DNA of 34,200 nt from Natrialbaceae archaeon (GCA_003559215.1 PWMF01000159.1:1-34200); one strand, 5' to 3'. Numbered from the stretch's first letter, positions 14,963 through 23,997 are shown. Notes: generated by a model not told the origin, from the sequence alone. Numbers and translations: made by a program.

Positions 14963-17185
14963 ATGACGAAGGATCTCGAGCGCGACCTGGGGCTGTTCGC
15001 CGTGATCGCGATCAGCATGGGCGCGATGATCGGCAGCGGTATTTTCATTCTGCCCGGGATCGCGATGGCCGAGGCCGGCCCCGCCGTGATCCTCGCGTTC
15101 GTGATCGCGGCGATCCTGGTCGTTCCCGCCGCGCTCAGCATCGCCGAACTCGGAACCGCGATGCCGGAAGCCGGGGGCGACTACGTCTTCATCGAGCGCG
15201 GAATGGGGCCTGCAGTGGGAACGATCGCTGGCCTCGGAACGTGGCTGATGTTGATGCTGAAGGGCGCGCTCGCGCTCGTCGGCGGGATGTTTTACCTCGA
15301 GGCCGTGATGACGTTGCCGAGCATCGAGGCGGTGGCGGTCACGTTCGCGCTCGTCCTGATCGCCGTCAACCTGATCGGCGTCAAACAGACTGGCGGGCTC
15401 CAGCTGGTCATGGTCGTCGTCATGCTGCTCATCCTCTCGGTGTTCGTCGCGGGGTCGATCATCCGCGTCGACGGCGCGAACTACGACCCCTTCTTTACCG
15501 AGGGGACGAGCGGCGTGTTCACCGCGACCGCGACCGTTCTCGTCTCCTACGCCGGCGTCACCAAGGTCGCAGCCGTCGCCGAGGAGATCGAGAACCCGGG
15601 CCGGAACCTCCCGCTCGGGCTGCTCGCCTCGCTCGTCGCCACGTCGATCCTCTACGCCCTGCTGGTGTTCGTTCTCGTCGGCGTCATCGAGGGTGAGGTG
15701 CTGGCGGGTGAGGAGGCACCGATGGCCGAGGCCGTCGACCTCCTCTTTGGCGAGTTGTTCCTGATCGCGATCGTGCTCGCCGCGCTGCTCGCGCTGGTCA
15801 GTACCGCCAACGCCGGGATCCTGACGGCCTCGCGGTACCCGCTGGCGTTGAGCCGCGACGAGCTCTTCCTCGAGATCTTCGAGTACATCCACCCGCGGTT
15901 CGCGACGCCGGTCGTCGCGATCCTCGCGACGGGCGGACTGATGATCGTCGCGATCCTCACGCTCGACGTCGAGCAGATCGCCAAATCCGCCGGCGCCTTC
16001 CAGATCCTCGTCTACATCCTGGTCTGTGCCGCCCTCATCGCCTTTCGGGAACGGGATCTCGAGTGGTACGACCCGGAGTTCTACACGCCCGGATACCCGT
16101 GGGTCCAGCTGTTCGGCATCGCCTCCGGCGTGTTCATCATCTCCCGGATGGAGCTGCTTCCGATCGTCGGCTCGATCGGGATCGTGATCGGCGGATTCGT
16201 CTGGTACAAGCTCTACGCCGAGGAGCGCGTCGAGCGCGAGGGCGTCGCGAAGGGACTCGCTCGCCGGGAAGCCGGCCGGCAGTTCGTCCGCGACACCGAG
16301 GAACAGCTCGAGCGGGAGGACCGTTACGAGGTGTTGATCCCGATCCGCCAGGACGTCACCCGCGAGCAAGAGGACGCGCTGATCCAGATGGCCGCGCCGA
16401 TCGTCCGCCGTCGAGGCGGGCGGATCCGGGTCGTCCGGTTCGACGAGGTTCCCGACCAGGTCCCGCTCGACACCGCGGCCGACGAACTCTCGAGCGAGGA
16501 CGTCGAGTTCGAGACCCGCACCGACGACCTCGTGCGCTACCTCGAGGTGCCCGTCGAGGTCGGCGAAATCGTCAGCCACGACACCCGCCACGCAGTCGTC
16601 AACTTCGCCGATCGAACCGGGGCAGATCTGGTGCTGGCTCGCCAGCAAGCGACGAGCCGACTCGGGACCCTGTTCGGCCGGGACACCGACTGGATCATGG
16701 AACACGCCCCCTGCGACGTCGTCTTCGTCCAGCATGAGCAACGCGGCGAGATCGACGAGATCGACGTCGTCACCGACCGCAGCCCGTTCAACGATCCGCT
16801 GAAGGTCGAGCTGGCGGACGCAATGGCCGACACGCTCGGCGCCTCGGTGCGATTCCTCTATGCGGTCTCCGAGGACGCCCCCGACGAACTGCTCGGGACG
16901 GTCGAGGAGTACCACGCCGAGCTGGACGCGCTCTGTACCGTCCCCGTCGAGTCGACGATCGTTCGCACCGACGACGAGGTCGAGGGCCTCTCTCGAGAGC
17001 TCGAGTCTGCGGATCTGGTCATGCTCAGCACCGTTACCCACCGCCGGCTGCCGGACCTGTTCGTCGAACAGCGCTCGGACCGACTCGCCGCGGCGATCAA
17101 TCAGCCCGTCCTGTTGGTCCACTCCAAGAAGGCGCGTCGGGGGTCGTTCTTGCGCCCGATCCTCGATCGAGTGCTGTTCGACTGA
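14963..17185 (+). CDS. APC-family amino-acid permease fused to two universal-stress (UspA) domains
   Basis: A 740-residue transporter. Residues 1 to about 425 hold roughly 12 membrane helices. They begin with the APC signature LGLFAVIAISMGAMIGSGIFILPGIA (10-35), carrying the GSGIF substrate-site motif, and include a VSYAGVTKVAAVAEEIENPGRNLP segment typical of cationic or neutral amino-acid exchangers. After a charged linker there are two soluble alpha/beta domains, about 450-595 (RYEVLIPIRQDV onwards) and about 598-735 (ending INQPVLLVHSKK), which look like UspA folds. This APC-USP layout is common in haloarchaea. It probably imports amino acids under nucleotide or stress control (inference). 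Convergent with a FilR1-type regulator, 3 nt apart. Confidence 0.92.
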   Translation: MTKDLERDLGLFAVIAISMGAMIGSGIFILPGIAMAEAGPAVILAFVIAAILVVPAALSIAELGTAMPEAGGDYVFIERGMGPAVGTIAGLGTWLMLMLKGALALVGGMFYLEAVMTLPSIEAVAVTFALVLIAVNLIGVKQTGGLQLVMVVVMLLILSVFVAGSIIRVDGANYDPFFTEGTSGVFTATATVLVSYAGVTKVAAVAEEIENPGRNLPLGLLASLVATSILYALLVFVLVGVIEGEVLAGEEAPMAEAVDLLFGELFLIAIVLAALLALVSTANAGILTASRYPLALSRDELFLEIFEYIHPRFATPVVAILATGGLMIVAILTLDVEQIAKSAGAFQILVYILVCAALIAFRERDLEWYDPEFYTPGYPWVQLFGIASGVFIISRMELLPIVGSIGIVIGGFVWYKLYAEERVEREGVAKGLARREAGRQFVRDTEEQLEREDRYEVLIPIRQDVTREQEDALIQMAAPIVRRRGGRIRVVRFDEVPDQVPLDTAADELSSEDVEFETRTDDLVRYLEVPVEVGEIVSHDTRHAVVNFADRTGADLVLARQQATSRLGTLFGRDTDWIMEHAPCDVVFVQHEQRGEIDEIDVVTDRSPFNDPLKVELADAMADTLGASVRFLYAVSEDAPDELLGTVEEYHAELDALCTVPVESTIVRTDDEVEGLSRELESADLVMLSTVTHRRLPDLFVEQRSDRLAAAINQPVLLVHSKKARRGSFLRPILDRVLFD

Positions 17186-17188
17186 CCG

Positions 17189-18028
17189 TTACGCTTCGAT
17201 CTCGACGTCCTCGAACCGTTCGGGCTCGAGCGGGCGAGCCTCGCTCCTGTAGGCGGCGTAGACCGAGTCGGCCCACTCGCGGGCCTCGGGAGCGTCCGTA
17301 TCGACGAGCACCGTCACGCCGCCGCTGTCGGGATCGTAACCGCTGACGGCGACCCGGTCGTCGAGTCGGCTGACCCCGTAGGGCGGTAGCTCGTCGTGAA
17401 CCAGTGCGGTCAGGTTCCCGCTCTCGAGGAGCCTGTCGCACCGTTCGGGATACGTCGACAGCATGTATTCGGCGACATCGGGCGAGTCGATCAGCTCAGC
17501 CTCCATTCCCTCGAGTACGCGCCGCCCGAACTCGTCCGTACAGGGATCGTACAGTCCGACGTCGAACCCGACGAACCGGAACCGATCCGTTTTGCGAAGC
17601 AGCGACCGGAACCGGTTGACCGGCCGGTACGGAGTGTCGTGTTCGGCGACGGTGACGGTCGTCGTTCCGGGCCTCTCGAGGGCCAACTCGAGCACCGCTT
17701 CCGGAAGCTCCGTCCAGACGCCCCGCAGCGTTCGCTCGGTTTCGATCAGGGCGAGCAGCGTCTCCATTCCGCTCGCGACGGCCGCCCCGAGTGCGGTTGC
17801 CCCATACCGATGCCCATCGCGGCGAACCCAGCTGCGTTGCTCAAAGGTTCGGAGTGTCCGCCGGATCGTCGACGGCGATGCCCCGGTCAGTTCGCGAAGG
17901 TCGGCGCGGGTCCGCGGGCGAGCGGCCATCGCGATTAGGGCCGGAGCGCGGTGTTCCGACCGGACGAGGGAGGCGACATCGGCGATCGCCGCCTCCCGCG
18001 GCGCCGCTGGTATGCTATCTATTGACAT
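17189..18028 (-). CDS. winged-helix transcription regulator with FilR1-type domain
   Basis: A 279-residue regulator. The N-terminal winged helix (about 12-80) contains RAPALIAMAARPRTRADLRELTGASPSTIRRTLRTFEQRSWVRRDG, that is a helix-turn-helix (DLRELTGASPSTIRRTL) plus wing. Residues about 115-265 match the FilR1 (methanogenesis-regulator-like) ligand domain seen in many haloarchaeal regulators: PYRPVNRFRSLLRKTDRFRFVGFD, then EYMLSTYPERCDRLLESGNLTALVHDELPPYGVSRLDDRVAVSGYD. Converges on the permease gene with a 3-nt gap, so it may regulate it, but convergent placement is weak evidence. The ligand is unknown. Confidence 0.88.
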   Translation of the reverse strand: MSIDSIPAAPREAAIADVASLVRSEHRAPALIAMAARPRTRADLRELTGASPSTIRRTLRTFEQRSWVRRDGHRYGATALGAAVASGMETLLALIETERTLRGVWTELPEAVLELALERPGTTTVTVAEHDTPYRPVNRFRSLLRKTDRFRFVGFDVGLYDPCTDEFGRRVLEGMEAELIDSPDVAEYMLSTYPERCDRLLESGNLTALVHDELPPYGVSRLDDRVAVSGYDPDSGGVTVLVDTDAPEAREWADSVYAAYRSEARPLEPERFEDVEIEA

Positions 18029-18109
18029 AGTGCGAGTACAGCCCCGTTCGCGATAATCATTTCCTCACCGCTGAGCGACCGTTCGGCGCCGACGAACGTT
18101 ACGGTCGGG

Positions 18110-18862
18110 TTATTCGATCGTCGTTCCTGACTCCTCTCCCTCGAGGAACCCCTCCAGCTCCTCGAGGCCGAATATCGACGCGTTCGCTTCGAGCTCGAGC
18201 AACGCTCGGACCTTCGCGGCCATTCCCCCGGTGACGTCCGTCGACTCGCTTTCGCCTAGCACGTCCGCGACGGTCCCGTAGGACTCGATCCGCTCGACGA
18301 CTTGATCGTCGGCGTCGAGGACGCCCGGCACGGTCGAGCAGAGCCCGATCCGGTCGGCCTCGAGCGCCCGTGCGAGCTCGGCGACGAGCTCGTCGCCGCT
18401 GACGATCGTCGCCCCCTCGTTCGCGTGGGCGATCACGTCGCCGTGGAGGACGGGAACGAATTCCTCCTCGAGCAGCGTTCGAACCTGTTCCGTCGGCAGG
18501 TGGAGTTCGCCGTCGGCGTCGCGGTGCCCCGCCGAGAAAGGATGGACGGGAACCGCGGGCACGTCGCGCTCGAGCAACCGCGAGCGCACGAACGCGTTCA
18601 GCGTCGTCATCGCCCCGTGGATATCCTGTACTGCGGCCGGGTCGTGCGTTCCCGCGGTCGTGCTTACCCCGTGCTCGCTGGCGTTGTGGTGGCCGAAGCT
18701 CCCTCCCCCGTGGACGACGACGAGTCCCTCGGCGAGCGACTCCCCGGGATCCGCCAGCGCGTCGGCGACGGCGTCGGCCGCCCGATCGAGTGCCTCGCCG
18801 TCCAGCGTCTCGGCGCGATCCTTGTCGGTGACGACGCTGCCGCCGAGTTTCAGGACGATCAT
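18110..18862 (-). CDS. ipk: isopentenyl phosphate kinase
   Basis: Phosphorylates isopentenyl phosphate to IPP in the archaeal form of the mevalonate pathway. The 250 residues have the amino-acid-kinase fold: MIVLKLGGSVVTDKD (N-terminal phosphate loop, K5 and G7-G8), VVVHGGGSFGHHNA with the substrate-phosphate-binding His (H58 or H59), then GDVIAHANEGATIVSGDELV and DVTGGMAAKVRALL (nucleotide binding). The ATG at 18862 overlaps the mvk stop by 4 nt (ATGA at 18859-18862), so the longer frame into mvk is rejected. Same pathway as mvk, hence strongly supported. Confidence 0.95.
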   Translation of the reverse strand: MIVLKLGGSVVTDKDRAETLDGEALDRAADAVADALADPGESLAEGLVVVHGGGSFGHHNASEHGVSTTAGTHDPAAVQDIHGAMTTLNAFVRSRLLERDVPAVPVHPFSAGHRDADGELHLPTEQVRTLLEEEFVPVLHGDVIAHANEGATIVSGDELVAELARALEADRIGLCSTVPGVLDADDQVVERIESYGTVADVLGESESTDVTGGMAAKVRALLELEANASIFGLEELEGFLEGEESGTTIE

Positions 18863-19845
18863 TCGAGCCGCTCCACCCCCGTCTCCGCAAGTTCGGCGCG
18901 GAAGGTCTCCTCGCAGCCTGGCGTGTACGAGAGGGCGGTCTCGGTCTCGTCGGTCGGATCGAGCGCGACGATACAGCCGCCGCCGCCGGCCCCCGTCAGC
19001 TTCGCGCCGTAGGCGCCGGCGTCTCTCGCCCCCCAGACCATCGAGTCCAGCGAGCGCGAGGACACCCCCAGCGCCGACAGCAGCCCGTGATTGAAGTTCA
19101 TCAGTCGACCGAGCTCCTCGAGGTCGCCCGCCTCGAGCGCCTCCTCGCCGTTGCGGACGACGTCGCCGATCGCCGCGACGGTGTCCTCCGCAAACGGGTA
19201 CTCCTCGCGGAGGTTTCGGACTCCCGCGACGAGCTCGCCCGTATCGCCCGCGCCGCCGTCGAACCCGATCACCAGCGGGAGATCGGGCGCCTCGATCGAA
19301 CCGCAGTCCTCCCCCTCGACGCGGACCGCCCCACCCGTCGCCGAACAGAAGGTGTCCGCACGGGAGGCCTGGCCCTCCTGGACCTCGTACTCCGTCCGGA
19401 AGGCGCGCTCGGCGATCTCGGTGGGCTCGAGTTCGACGCCGAGTTCCCGGGTCGCGGCGTCGATGGCAGCGACGACGACGGCCGCAGACGAGCCAAGTCC
19501 CGCACCCAGCGGGATGTCGCTCTCGATGGTGACGTCGAAGCCGACTTCCTCCTCGCCGGTGACCTCGCGAACCTGTTCGATCGCGCCGTCGACGTACCCC
19601 ATCGCCGCCGTCACCAGCGACTCGGAGACGTCGACGTCGGGCTGTTCGTCCGCGCTCCCACCGTACTCGACCGTGAAGCCGTCCAGACTGAGATCCTCCG
19701 CGTGGACGCGGAGCTTGCCGTCGTCCCGTCGTTGGACGCCGACGCGTGCCCGTCGTTCGATCGCACACGGCACCGCGGGCTCGCCGTAGACGACCGCGTG
19801 CTCCCCGAAGAGATAGACCTTGCCGGGGGCGCTCGAGCGTGTCAT
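18859..19845 (-). CDS. mvk: mevalonate kinase
   Basis: Phosphorylates mevalonate at C5, feeding isoprenoid lipid synthesis. The 328 residues show the GHMP kinase plan: SSAPGKVYLFGEHAVVYGEPA (4-24), the ATP loop PLGAGLGSSAA (112-122), QASRADTFCSATGG with the catalytic Asp, and the C-terminal GAKLTGAGGGGCIVAL. It overlaps ipk by 4 nt and follows the 42-aa ORF and rps2. In haloarchaea phosphomevalonate decarboxylase and IPK replace the classical last steps (family knowledge); the decarboxylase is not in this window. Confidence 0.96.
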   Translation of the reverse strand: MTRSSAPGKVYLFGEHAVVYGEPAVPCAIERRARVGVQRRDDGKLRVHAEDLSLDGFTVEYGGSADEQPDVDVSESLVTAAMGYVDGAIEQVREVTGEEEVGFDVTIESDIPLGAGLGSSAAVVVAAIDAATRELGVELEPTEIAERAFRTEYEVQEGQASRADTFCSATGGAVRVEGEDCGSIEAPDLPLVIGFDGGAGDTGELVAGVRNLREEYPFAEDTVAAIGDVVRNGEEALEAGDLEELGRLMNFNHGLLSALGVSSRSLDSMVWGARDAGAYGAKLTGAGGGGCIVALDPTDETETALSYTPGCEETFRAELAETGVERLE

Positions 19846-19927
19846 ACCCGGCCGTTCGAACGACGACGGTTAATAGTTGACTGTGTCGGTGCGGACGCTC
19901 GCAGCGGGCGTGAACGTCCGTGTGGAG

Positions 19928-20056
19928 CTACAGGACCAGAAACGAGACCAGCCGGTAGACGATCCCGACCGCGAAAAGCGCTATCAGACCGACCGCCGAC
20001 AGCAATACCGGCAGCGGCATCTTCTTCTCTTCGAACTCGAAGACGTGCTCGAGCAT
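19928..20056 (-). CDS. 42-residue single-span membrane miniprotein between rps2 and mvk
   Basis: An ATG at 20056 opens a 42-codon frame ending in TAG at 19928-19930. The product begins MLEHVFEFEEKKMPLPVLL and continues with a Leu/Val/Ile-rich segment (about 15-42) that forms one clear transmembrane helix. The acidic/basic N-terminal 13 residues would be cytoplasmic or extracellular. It sits in line with the rps2-mvk transcription unit, in a gap otherwise empty (19846-20132). No family recognised. Coding is supported by the coherent hydrophobic pattern and gene context rather than by homology. Confidence 0.6.
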   Translation of the reverse strand: MLEHVFEFEEKKMPLPVLLSAVGLIALFAVGIVYRLVSFLVL

Positions 20057-20132
20057 ACCCTTCGGTTCACACGGACGGCTCCTAATACTATCGCTCCGAA
20101 ACGGCGATCAGCGAGAAAAGCGACCCTGTCGG

Positions 20133-20915
20133 TTAGACCATGCTCTCGAAGTCCTCGAGCGCGTAGGACGGCTCGGCGCCGCGGCGGTCGAGGACCTCGT
20201 TGGCGAGCAGCCAGTAGACCACGGAGAGGGCCTTGCGACCCTTGTTGTTCGTCGGGACGACCAGGTCGACGTTGCTGACCTGGTTGTTCGAGTCACACAT
20301 CGCGATGACCGGGATACCGACCGTGATGGCCTCCTTGACGGCCTGGGCGTCGCCGATCGGGTCGGTGACGACCACGACGTCGGGTTCGATGTAGCCGTCG
20401 TACTTCGGGTTGGTAAGCGTGCCGGGGATGAAGCGGCCGGTGCGGGCGCGAGCGCCCACGGCCTCGGCGAACTTCTCCGCCGGGAACCGACCGTACTGGC
20501 GGCTCGAGGTAACCAGGATCTGCTCGGGGTCGTAGTTCGAGAGGAAGTCCGCGGCCGTGCGGATACGGCCGTCGGTCTTCGAGACGTCGAGCACGTAGAG
20601 GCCGTCGGTCCGGACGCGGTGGATGAACCGCTCCATGTCCTTGGTCTTTTGCTGGGTCCCGATGTGGACGCCGGCGCCGAGGTAGTCCTCGACGGGGATC
20701 AGCAGGTCGGCCTCCTCGTCGCTCATGACGTCGTCGTCGAGCGAGGGTCCTGCGTCTTCTTCGGCTTCGGCCGCGTCGGCCTCGGCGGGCTGTTCGGCTG
20801 CTGGCTCGACGTCCTCGTCGGGATCGGCGGCGGGGCCGGGCCCTTCGGCCGGCTCCTCGTCGATCTCCTCGTCGGCGGCGTCGAGCCCTTCCTGGGTTGC
20901 GTTTTCGTCTGTCAT
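20133..20915 (-). CDS. rps2: 30S ribosomal protein S2 (uS2)
   Basis: Small-subunit protein at the head-platform junction. The family core starts near residue 70 ([34 protein letters not shown]) and includes [33 protein letters not shown] and [24 protein letters not shown]. Residues 1-65 are an acidic Asp/Glu/Ala/Pro-rich extension, a known haloarchaeal feature. An internal ATG (M64) could give a short form but the operon overlap supports the long one: its ATG region overlaps the eno stop (20912-20915). A T4 tract (20115-20118) lies just after the stop. Confidence 0.96.
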   Translation of the reverse strand: MTDENATQEGLDAADEEIDEEPAEGPGPAADPDEDVEPAAEQPAEADAAEAEEDAGPSLDDDVMSDEEADLLIPVEDYLGAGVHIGTQQKTKDMERFIHRVRTDGLYVLDVSKTDGRIRTAADFLSNYDPEQILVTSSRQYGRFPAEKFAEAVGARARTGRFIPGTLTNPKYDGYIEPDVVVVTDPIGDAQAVKEAITVGIPVIAMCDSNNQVSNVDLVVPTNNKGRKALSVVYWLLANEVLDRRGAEPSYALEDFESMV

Positions 20916-22123
20916 GTCGCGTCGTCTGCGATTCTGATGAGCTCGTTGAGCTTGGCGGTTCGCTCGCCGCCGACGGCGCCCGTCTTGATGAACGGCGCGT
21001 CGGTCGCGACGGCGAGGTGTGCGATCGTCGTGTCCTCGGTCTCGCCCGAGCGGTGGGAGACGACCGAGTCGTAGCCGTGTTCGGTCGCGAGTTCGATCGC
21101 GTCGAAGGCGTCGGTCAGCGTCCCGATCTGGTTCGGTTTGATCAGGATGCTGTTGGCCGCGTCACGATCGATTCCCTCCCGCAGTCGGTCGGTGTTCGTG
21201 ACGAACAGGTCGTCGCCACAGACCAGCGTCTGGTCGCCGACCTCGTCAGTGAGATCGGCGAAGGCGTCGTAGTCGTTCTCGTCGAGGGGATCCTCGACGT
21301 AGACCAGGTCGTACTCGCGGACCAGATCGGCGATGTACTCGATCTGCTCGTCGGCGTCGCGGCTGACGCCCGCGGACTCGTACTCGTAGGTTTCCGAGTC
21401 GGCGTCGTACATCTCCGCGGCTGCGACGTCGAGCCCGAAGCCGATCGCGAATCCGACCTCGTCTTCGACCCGCGAGACGGCCTCGTCGACGATCTCGAAC
21501 GCTTCCTCGTCGTCGATCGACGGCGCCCACGCGCCCTCGTCGCCCTTGCCCGAGGGGTAGTCGCGCTCCTCGAGGATGTCGGCGACTTCGCCGTGGACGG
21601 CGGCGTTGGCGAAGACGGCGTCCTCGACGCTCGGTGCGCCGACGGGTGCGGCGAGGAACTCCTGGATGTCGGTCGCGTCGGCGGCGTGTTCGCCCCCGCC
21701 CACGACGTTGCCCAGCGGCGTCGGGAAGTTGTCGCCCCGGAAGGTGCCGCCCAGGTGCTGGAACAGCGGTGCGCCCAGCACGTCAGCGCCGGCCTTCGCG
21801 GCGGCCATCGAGATCGCGACCGCGCTGTTGGCGCCGATCTTCGAGAAGTCGTCGGTGCCATCGGCGGCGTGGAGCGCGGCGTCGATCTCGCGCTGGTTGC
21901 CCGCGTAGGTCTCGCCGACGAGCCGCGGCACGGCGTGTTCGCGGGCCGCAGCGATCGCCTCGCCGGCCGGCAGTTCGATCGCCTCGAACTCGCCGGTGCT
22001 CGCGCCGCTTGGCGCCGCGGCACGGCCGAAGCCGCCGCTCTCGGTGACGACGTCGGCCTCGACTGTGGCGTTGCCACGCGAGTCCAGGATTCGGCGGAGC
22101 CGGACGTCGGTGACGAGCGTCAT
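20912..22123 (-). CDS. eno: enolase (phosphopyruvate hydratase)
   Basis: Interconverts 2-phosphoglycerate and phosphoenolpyruvate. The 403 residues have [21 protein letters not shown] near the N-terminus, the [21 protein letters not shown] metal-binding lid region, [15 protein letters not shown] and CGDDLFVTN (Mg ligands E and D), then [21 protein letters not shown] and [18 protein letters not shown] (catalytic Lys and Ser-His-Arg loop). It overlaps rpoK at 22120-22123 and rps2 at 20912-20915. Being embedded among ribosomal and polymerase genes is the conserved archaeal arrangement. Confidence 0.97.
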   Translation of the reverse strand: MTLVTDVRLRRILDSRGNATVEADVVTESGGFGRAAAPSGASTGEFEAIELPAGEAIAAAREHAVPRLVGETYAGNQREIDAALHAADGTDDFSKIGANSAVAISMAAAKAGADVLGAPLFQHLGGTFRGDNFPTPLGNVVGGGEHAADATDIQEFLAAPVGAPSVEDAVFANAAVHGEVADILEERDYPSGKGDEGAWAPSIDDEEAFEIVDEAVSRVEDEVGFAIGFGLDVAAAEMYDADSETYEYESAGVSRDADEQIEYIADLVREYDLVYVEDPLDENDYDAFADLTDEVGDQTLVCGDDLFVTNTDRLREGIDRDAANSILIKPNQIGTLTDAFDAIELATEHGYDSVVSHRSGETEDTTIAHLAVATDAPFIKTGAVGGERTAKLNELIRIADDAT

Positions 22124-22302
22124 CGCTTCGGCCCTCGGTTGACGGTAAACGGAAGCACGTTGGCGTCGTACTCCTCGGCGGCGATCAGGATCGGCTCGCT
22201 CCGATCCGTCTCGATCAGCACCGGCGCACCGTAGGAGATCTGCAGCGCTCGCGCGCCCAGAATGCGTGCCTTCTCGTATCGGTTGTGGCGTTCCTGTTGC
22301 AT
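22120..22302 (-). CDS. rpoK: DNA-directed RNA polymerase subunit K (RpoK/Rpb6)
   Basis: A 60-residue polymerase assembly subunit. The core block [24 protein letters not shown] is the omega/Rpb6 signature, followed by the C-terminal strand [14 protein letters not shown]. The ATG at 22302 is chosen because the upstream extension is Arg-rich noise that overlaps rpoN. Separated from rpoN by 2 nt and overlapping eno by 4 nt. Confidence 0.95.
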   Translation of the reverse strand: MQQERHNRYEKARILGARALQISYGAPVLIETDRSEPILIAAEEYDANVLPFTVNRGPKR

Positions 22303-22304
22303 TG

Positions 22305-22499
22305 TTACTGGTATGGTGAGACCACGTCGACGAGGTCGGTGTGACTCACGAGCATTCGTCGACAGCAGTAGCGGTCGATGCCGAGCTCGTCGAGTACCTC
22401 CTGTGGGTCCTCGTCGCCCTGGTTGGCTCGCTCGTCGAACTCCTCCCAGTGTTCGCCGACGACGGTGCCACAGGTGAAACACCGGACCGGTACCATCAT
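22305..22499 (-). CDS. rpoN: DNA-directed RNA polymerase subunit N (RpoN/Rpb10)
   Basis: A 64-residue zinc-binding polymerase subunit. The diagnostic ligands are C7-x2-C10 (VRCFTCG) and the adjacent pair C45-C46 (RYCCRRML). The [11 protein letters not shown] and [14 protein letters not shown] segments are conserved. Two ATGs in tandem (22499 and 22496) give MMVPV or MVPV; the MMV form is the known haloarchaeal N-terminus. Follows rps9 by 12 nt. Confidence 0.96.
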   Translation of the reverse strand: MMVPVRCFTCGTVVGEHWEEFDERANQGDEDPQEVLDELGIDRYCCRRMLVSHTDLVDVVSPYQ

Positions 22500-22511
22500 G
22501 CTTGAATCACC

Positions 22512-22910
22512 TCAGCGGTAGGACTTCTGGTAGCGAGCCCGAGCGCCCGGGCCGCCCCACTTTTTCGGTTCGGACTGGCGAACGTCGTTGACCAGCAGCG
22601 ATCGATCGAACTCCATGTAGGCGTCCCGGAGCTCGGCGTCGTTCGTGTGCTGGACGATCCCGCGGGCGATGGCGGTGCGGACGGCGTCGGCCTGTCCGCT
22701 GATGCCGCCACCCTCGACGTGGATCTCGATGTCCATCTCGTCGCGGAGTTCGTCGCCGGCGATGCGGAACGGCTCGAGCATCTTGAGCCGCGACATCTCC
22801 GGTTCGACCAGTTCGACCGGTTTCGAGTTGATACGGACGCGGCCCTCGCCCTCGCGAACGGTCGCGCGGGCGACGGCGGTCTTTTTCTTTCCACTCGTGT
22901 TCGTTACCAT
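22512..22910 (-). CDS. rps9: 30S ribosomal protein S9 (uS9)
   Basis: A 132-residue protein whose C-terminal tail reaches the P-site tRNA. Visible are [29 protein letters not shown] at the N-terminus, [22 protein letters not shown], and the C-terminal [17 protein letters not shown] with the terminal Lys/Arg that contacts tRNA (family knowledge). Its start overlaps the rpl13 stop by 7 nt. Confidence 0.97.
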   Translation of the reverse strand: MVTNTSGKKKTAVARATVREGEGRVRINSKPVELVEPEMSRLKMLEPFRIAGDELRDEMDIEIHVEGGGISGQADAVRTAIARGIVQHTNDAELRDAYMEFDRSLLVNDVRQSEPKKWGGPGARARYQKSYR

Positions 22911-23350
22911 GTGACGTTAGCACCTAACTGTTCGCTGACCTCGTGCAGGTGCACGAAGCGGATATTCGAAAGTCGATCGAGCGACGTGTCCTCGAGAATC
23001 TCGGCCTCGCGGTCGTCGTCCTCGTAGGGGTTGCCGACGTAGACCCGAACGTTGTCGAGCGCCTCGCGACCGCGATCCTTCTTGTACGGCAGCATCCCGC
23101 GGACGGAGCGCTTGAGGATTGTGTCCGGTCGCTTCGGGTAGTAGGGACCGCTGTCGGAGCCCAGCTCCAGACGCTTGCGGTAGGTCCCGAAGATGTCCTC
23201 GGCGTCGCCGGTGATGACGGCGTCCTCTGCGTTGACGATCGCGACGCGCTCCCCGTCGAGGGCTCGCTGTGCGACCTGGCTTGCGACGCGGCCGAGAATG
23301 CAGTCTCGGGCGTCGACGACGACGTCTGCTTCGAACTCTGCCATGCTCAT
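22904..23350 (-). CDS. rpl13: 50S ribosomal protein L13 (uL13)
   Basis: A 148-residue large-subunit protein. [39 protein letters not shown], then [31 protein letters not shown], are family-diagnostic, and the protein ends LGANVTW. The ATG at 23350 (MSMAEFEAD) is preferred over 23344 because the Haloarcula protein begins SVAEF and because it gives an ATGA overlap with the rpl18e stop. Confidence 0.97.
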   Translation of the reverse strand: MSMAEFEADVVVDARDCILGRVASQVAQRALDGERVAIVNAEDAVITGDAEDIFGTYRKRLELGSDSGPYYPKRPDTILKRSVRGMLPYKKDRGREALDNVRVYVGNPYEDDDREAEILEDTSLDRLSNIRFVHLHEVSEQLGANVTW

Positions 23351-23700
23351 CGAATCACCCGCACGTTGGATCCCTCGGGGTTGTCCTCGAGCACTTGCTC
23401 GAGTGGGACGGTGTCGCCGACCTGTTCGATCTTCGTCTCTGCGGAGGACGAAAAGTCGACGGCGGCGACGGTGACGTTTTTCTGTAGCGCGCCGGATCCC
23501 AGCACCTTGCCGGGAACGACGACGGTCTCTTCCTCGCGTGCGTATCGCTCGATGCGGCCCAGATTGACCTCGGCGTGGGTACGCCGGGGCTTCTCGAGTC
23601 GATCCGCAACGTCTTGCCAGACGTCGGCGTCCCGCTCCCGGGACGTCGACTTCAGCTCGGCGATGAGATCGTTGAGCCTCGGATTGGTTTTACTACTCAT
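23347..23700 (-). CDS. rpl18e: 50S ribosomal protein L18e (eL18)
   Basis: A 117-residue archaeal/eukaryotic-type large-subunit protein: [17 protein letters not shown] at the N-terminus, [29 protein letters not shown] in the middle and [10 protein letters not shown] near the C-terminus. It starts 72 nt downstream of tRNA-Leu, so the tRNA must be cut out of, or precede, its mRNA. Overlaps rpl13 by 4 nt. Confidence 0.97.
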   Translation of the reverse strand: MSSKTNPRLNDLIAELKSTSRERDADVWQDVADRLEKPRRTHAEVNLGRIERYAREEETVVVPGKVLGSGALQKNVTVAAVDFSSSAETKIEQVGDTVPLEQVLEDNPEGSNVRVIR

Positions 23701-23772
23701 TGGTTTCCTCCAAACACTGCGTGACCGACGGACTCGGAAGTGCCGTCGATCGGAATCGGTTGTGAGAAGTGA

Positions 23773-23857
23773 TGCAGGGAGCAGGATTTGAACCTGCGGA
23801 CTCCTACGAGACAGCGCCCTGAACGCTGCGCCGTTGGCCTGACTTGGCTATCCCTGC
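23773..23857 (-). tRNA. tRNA-Leu (CAG)
   Basis: An 85-nt class II tRNA. The acceptor GCAGGGA pairs with TCCCTGC. The anticodon loop TTCAGGG sits on the 5-bp stem CAGCG/CGCTG, with anticodon CAG (plus-strand CTG at 23819-23821). The variable arm is long, as expected for Leu, and the T-arm is GCAGGTTCAAATCCTGC. Discriminator A. No intron and no encoded CCA. Lies between rpoD and rpl18e, a conserved haloarchaeal position. Confidence 0.96.
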
Positions 23858-23914
23858 TCGCACTTCCGTCTACCCGTCGCCCCTTCAAACCCCTTTCGAT
23901 TCGAGCTGCCGATG

Positions 23915-23949
23915 CCTCGCCAGTCTCGCTGGAGACGGCGCTGGCGAGG
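23915..23949. repeat. strong hairpin between rpoD and tRNA-Leu
   Basis: A perfect 9-bp inverted repeat, CCTCGCCAG (23915-23923) with CTGGCGAGG (23941-23949). Inside, TCTC pairs with GAGA. Outside, GCCGATG can pair with the CGTCGGC region after a small bulge. On the transcript it forms a long stem 58 nt before the mature tRNA 5' end. Candidate attenuator, processing site or terminator. Confidence 0.5.
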
Positions 23950-23987
23950 GATGCGTCGGCGACGTGGGTTCGGGGGCGTCGGATCAT

Positions 23988-23997
23988 ACTTTATATT
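23988..23997 (-). promoter_or_regulatory. AT-rich TATA-like block at the rpoD stop
   Basis: Directly after the rpoD TAA the minus strand reads ATATAAAGTATG, a strong TATA-like element in an otherwise GC-rich operon. It may start an internal transcript for tRNA-Leu and the rpl18e-rpl13-rps9 genes. Confidence 0.45.

Noticed and set aside
14162..17122. 986-residue minus-strand open frame opposite the APC permease
   Set aside because: It is antisense to a well-supported transporter and rnj. Long antisense frames are common in high-GC haloarchaeal DNA, and the product is Arg/Asp/His-rich with no fold or motif.
20897..22234. 445-residue plus-strand frame over enolase
   Set aside because: Antisense to eno and rps2, which carry unmistakable family motifs.
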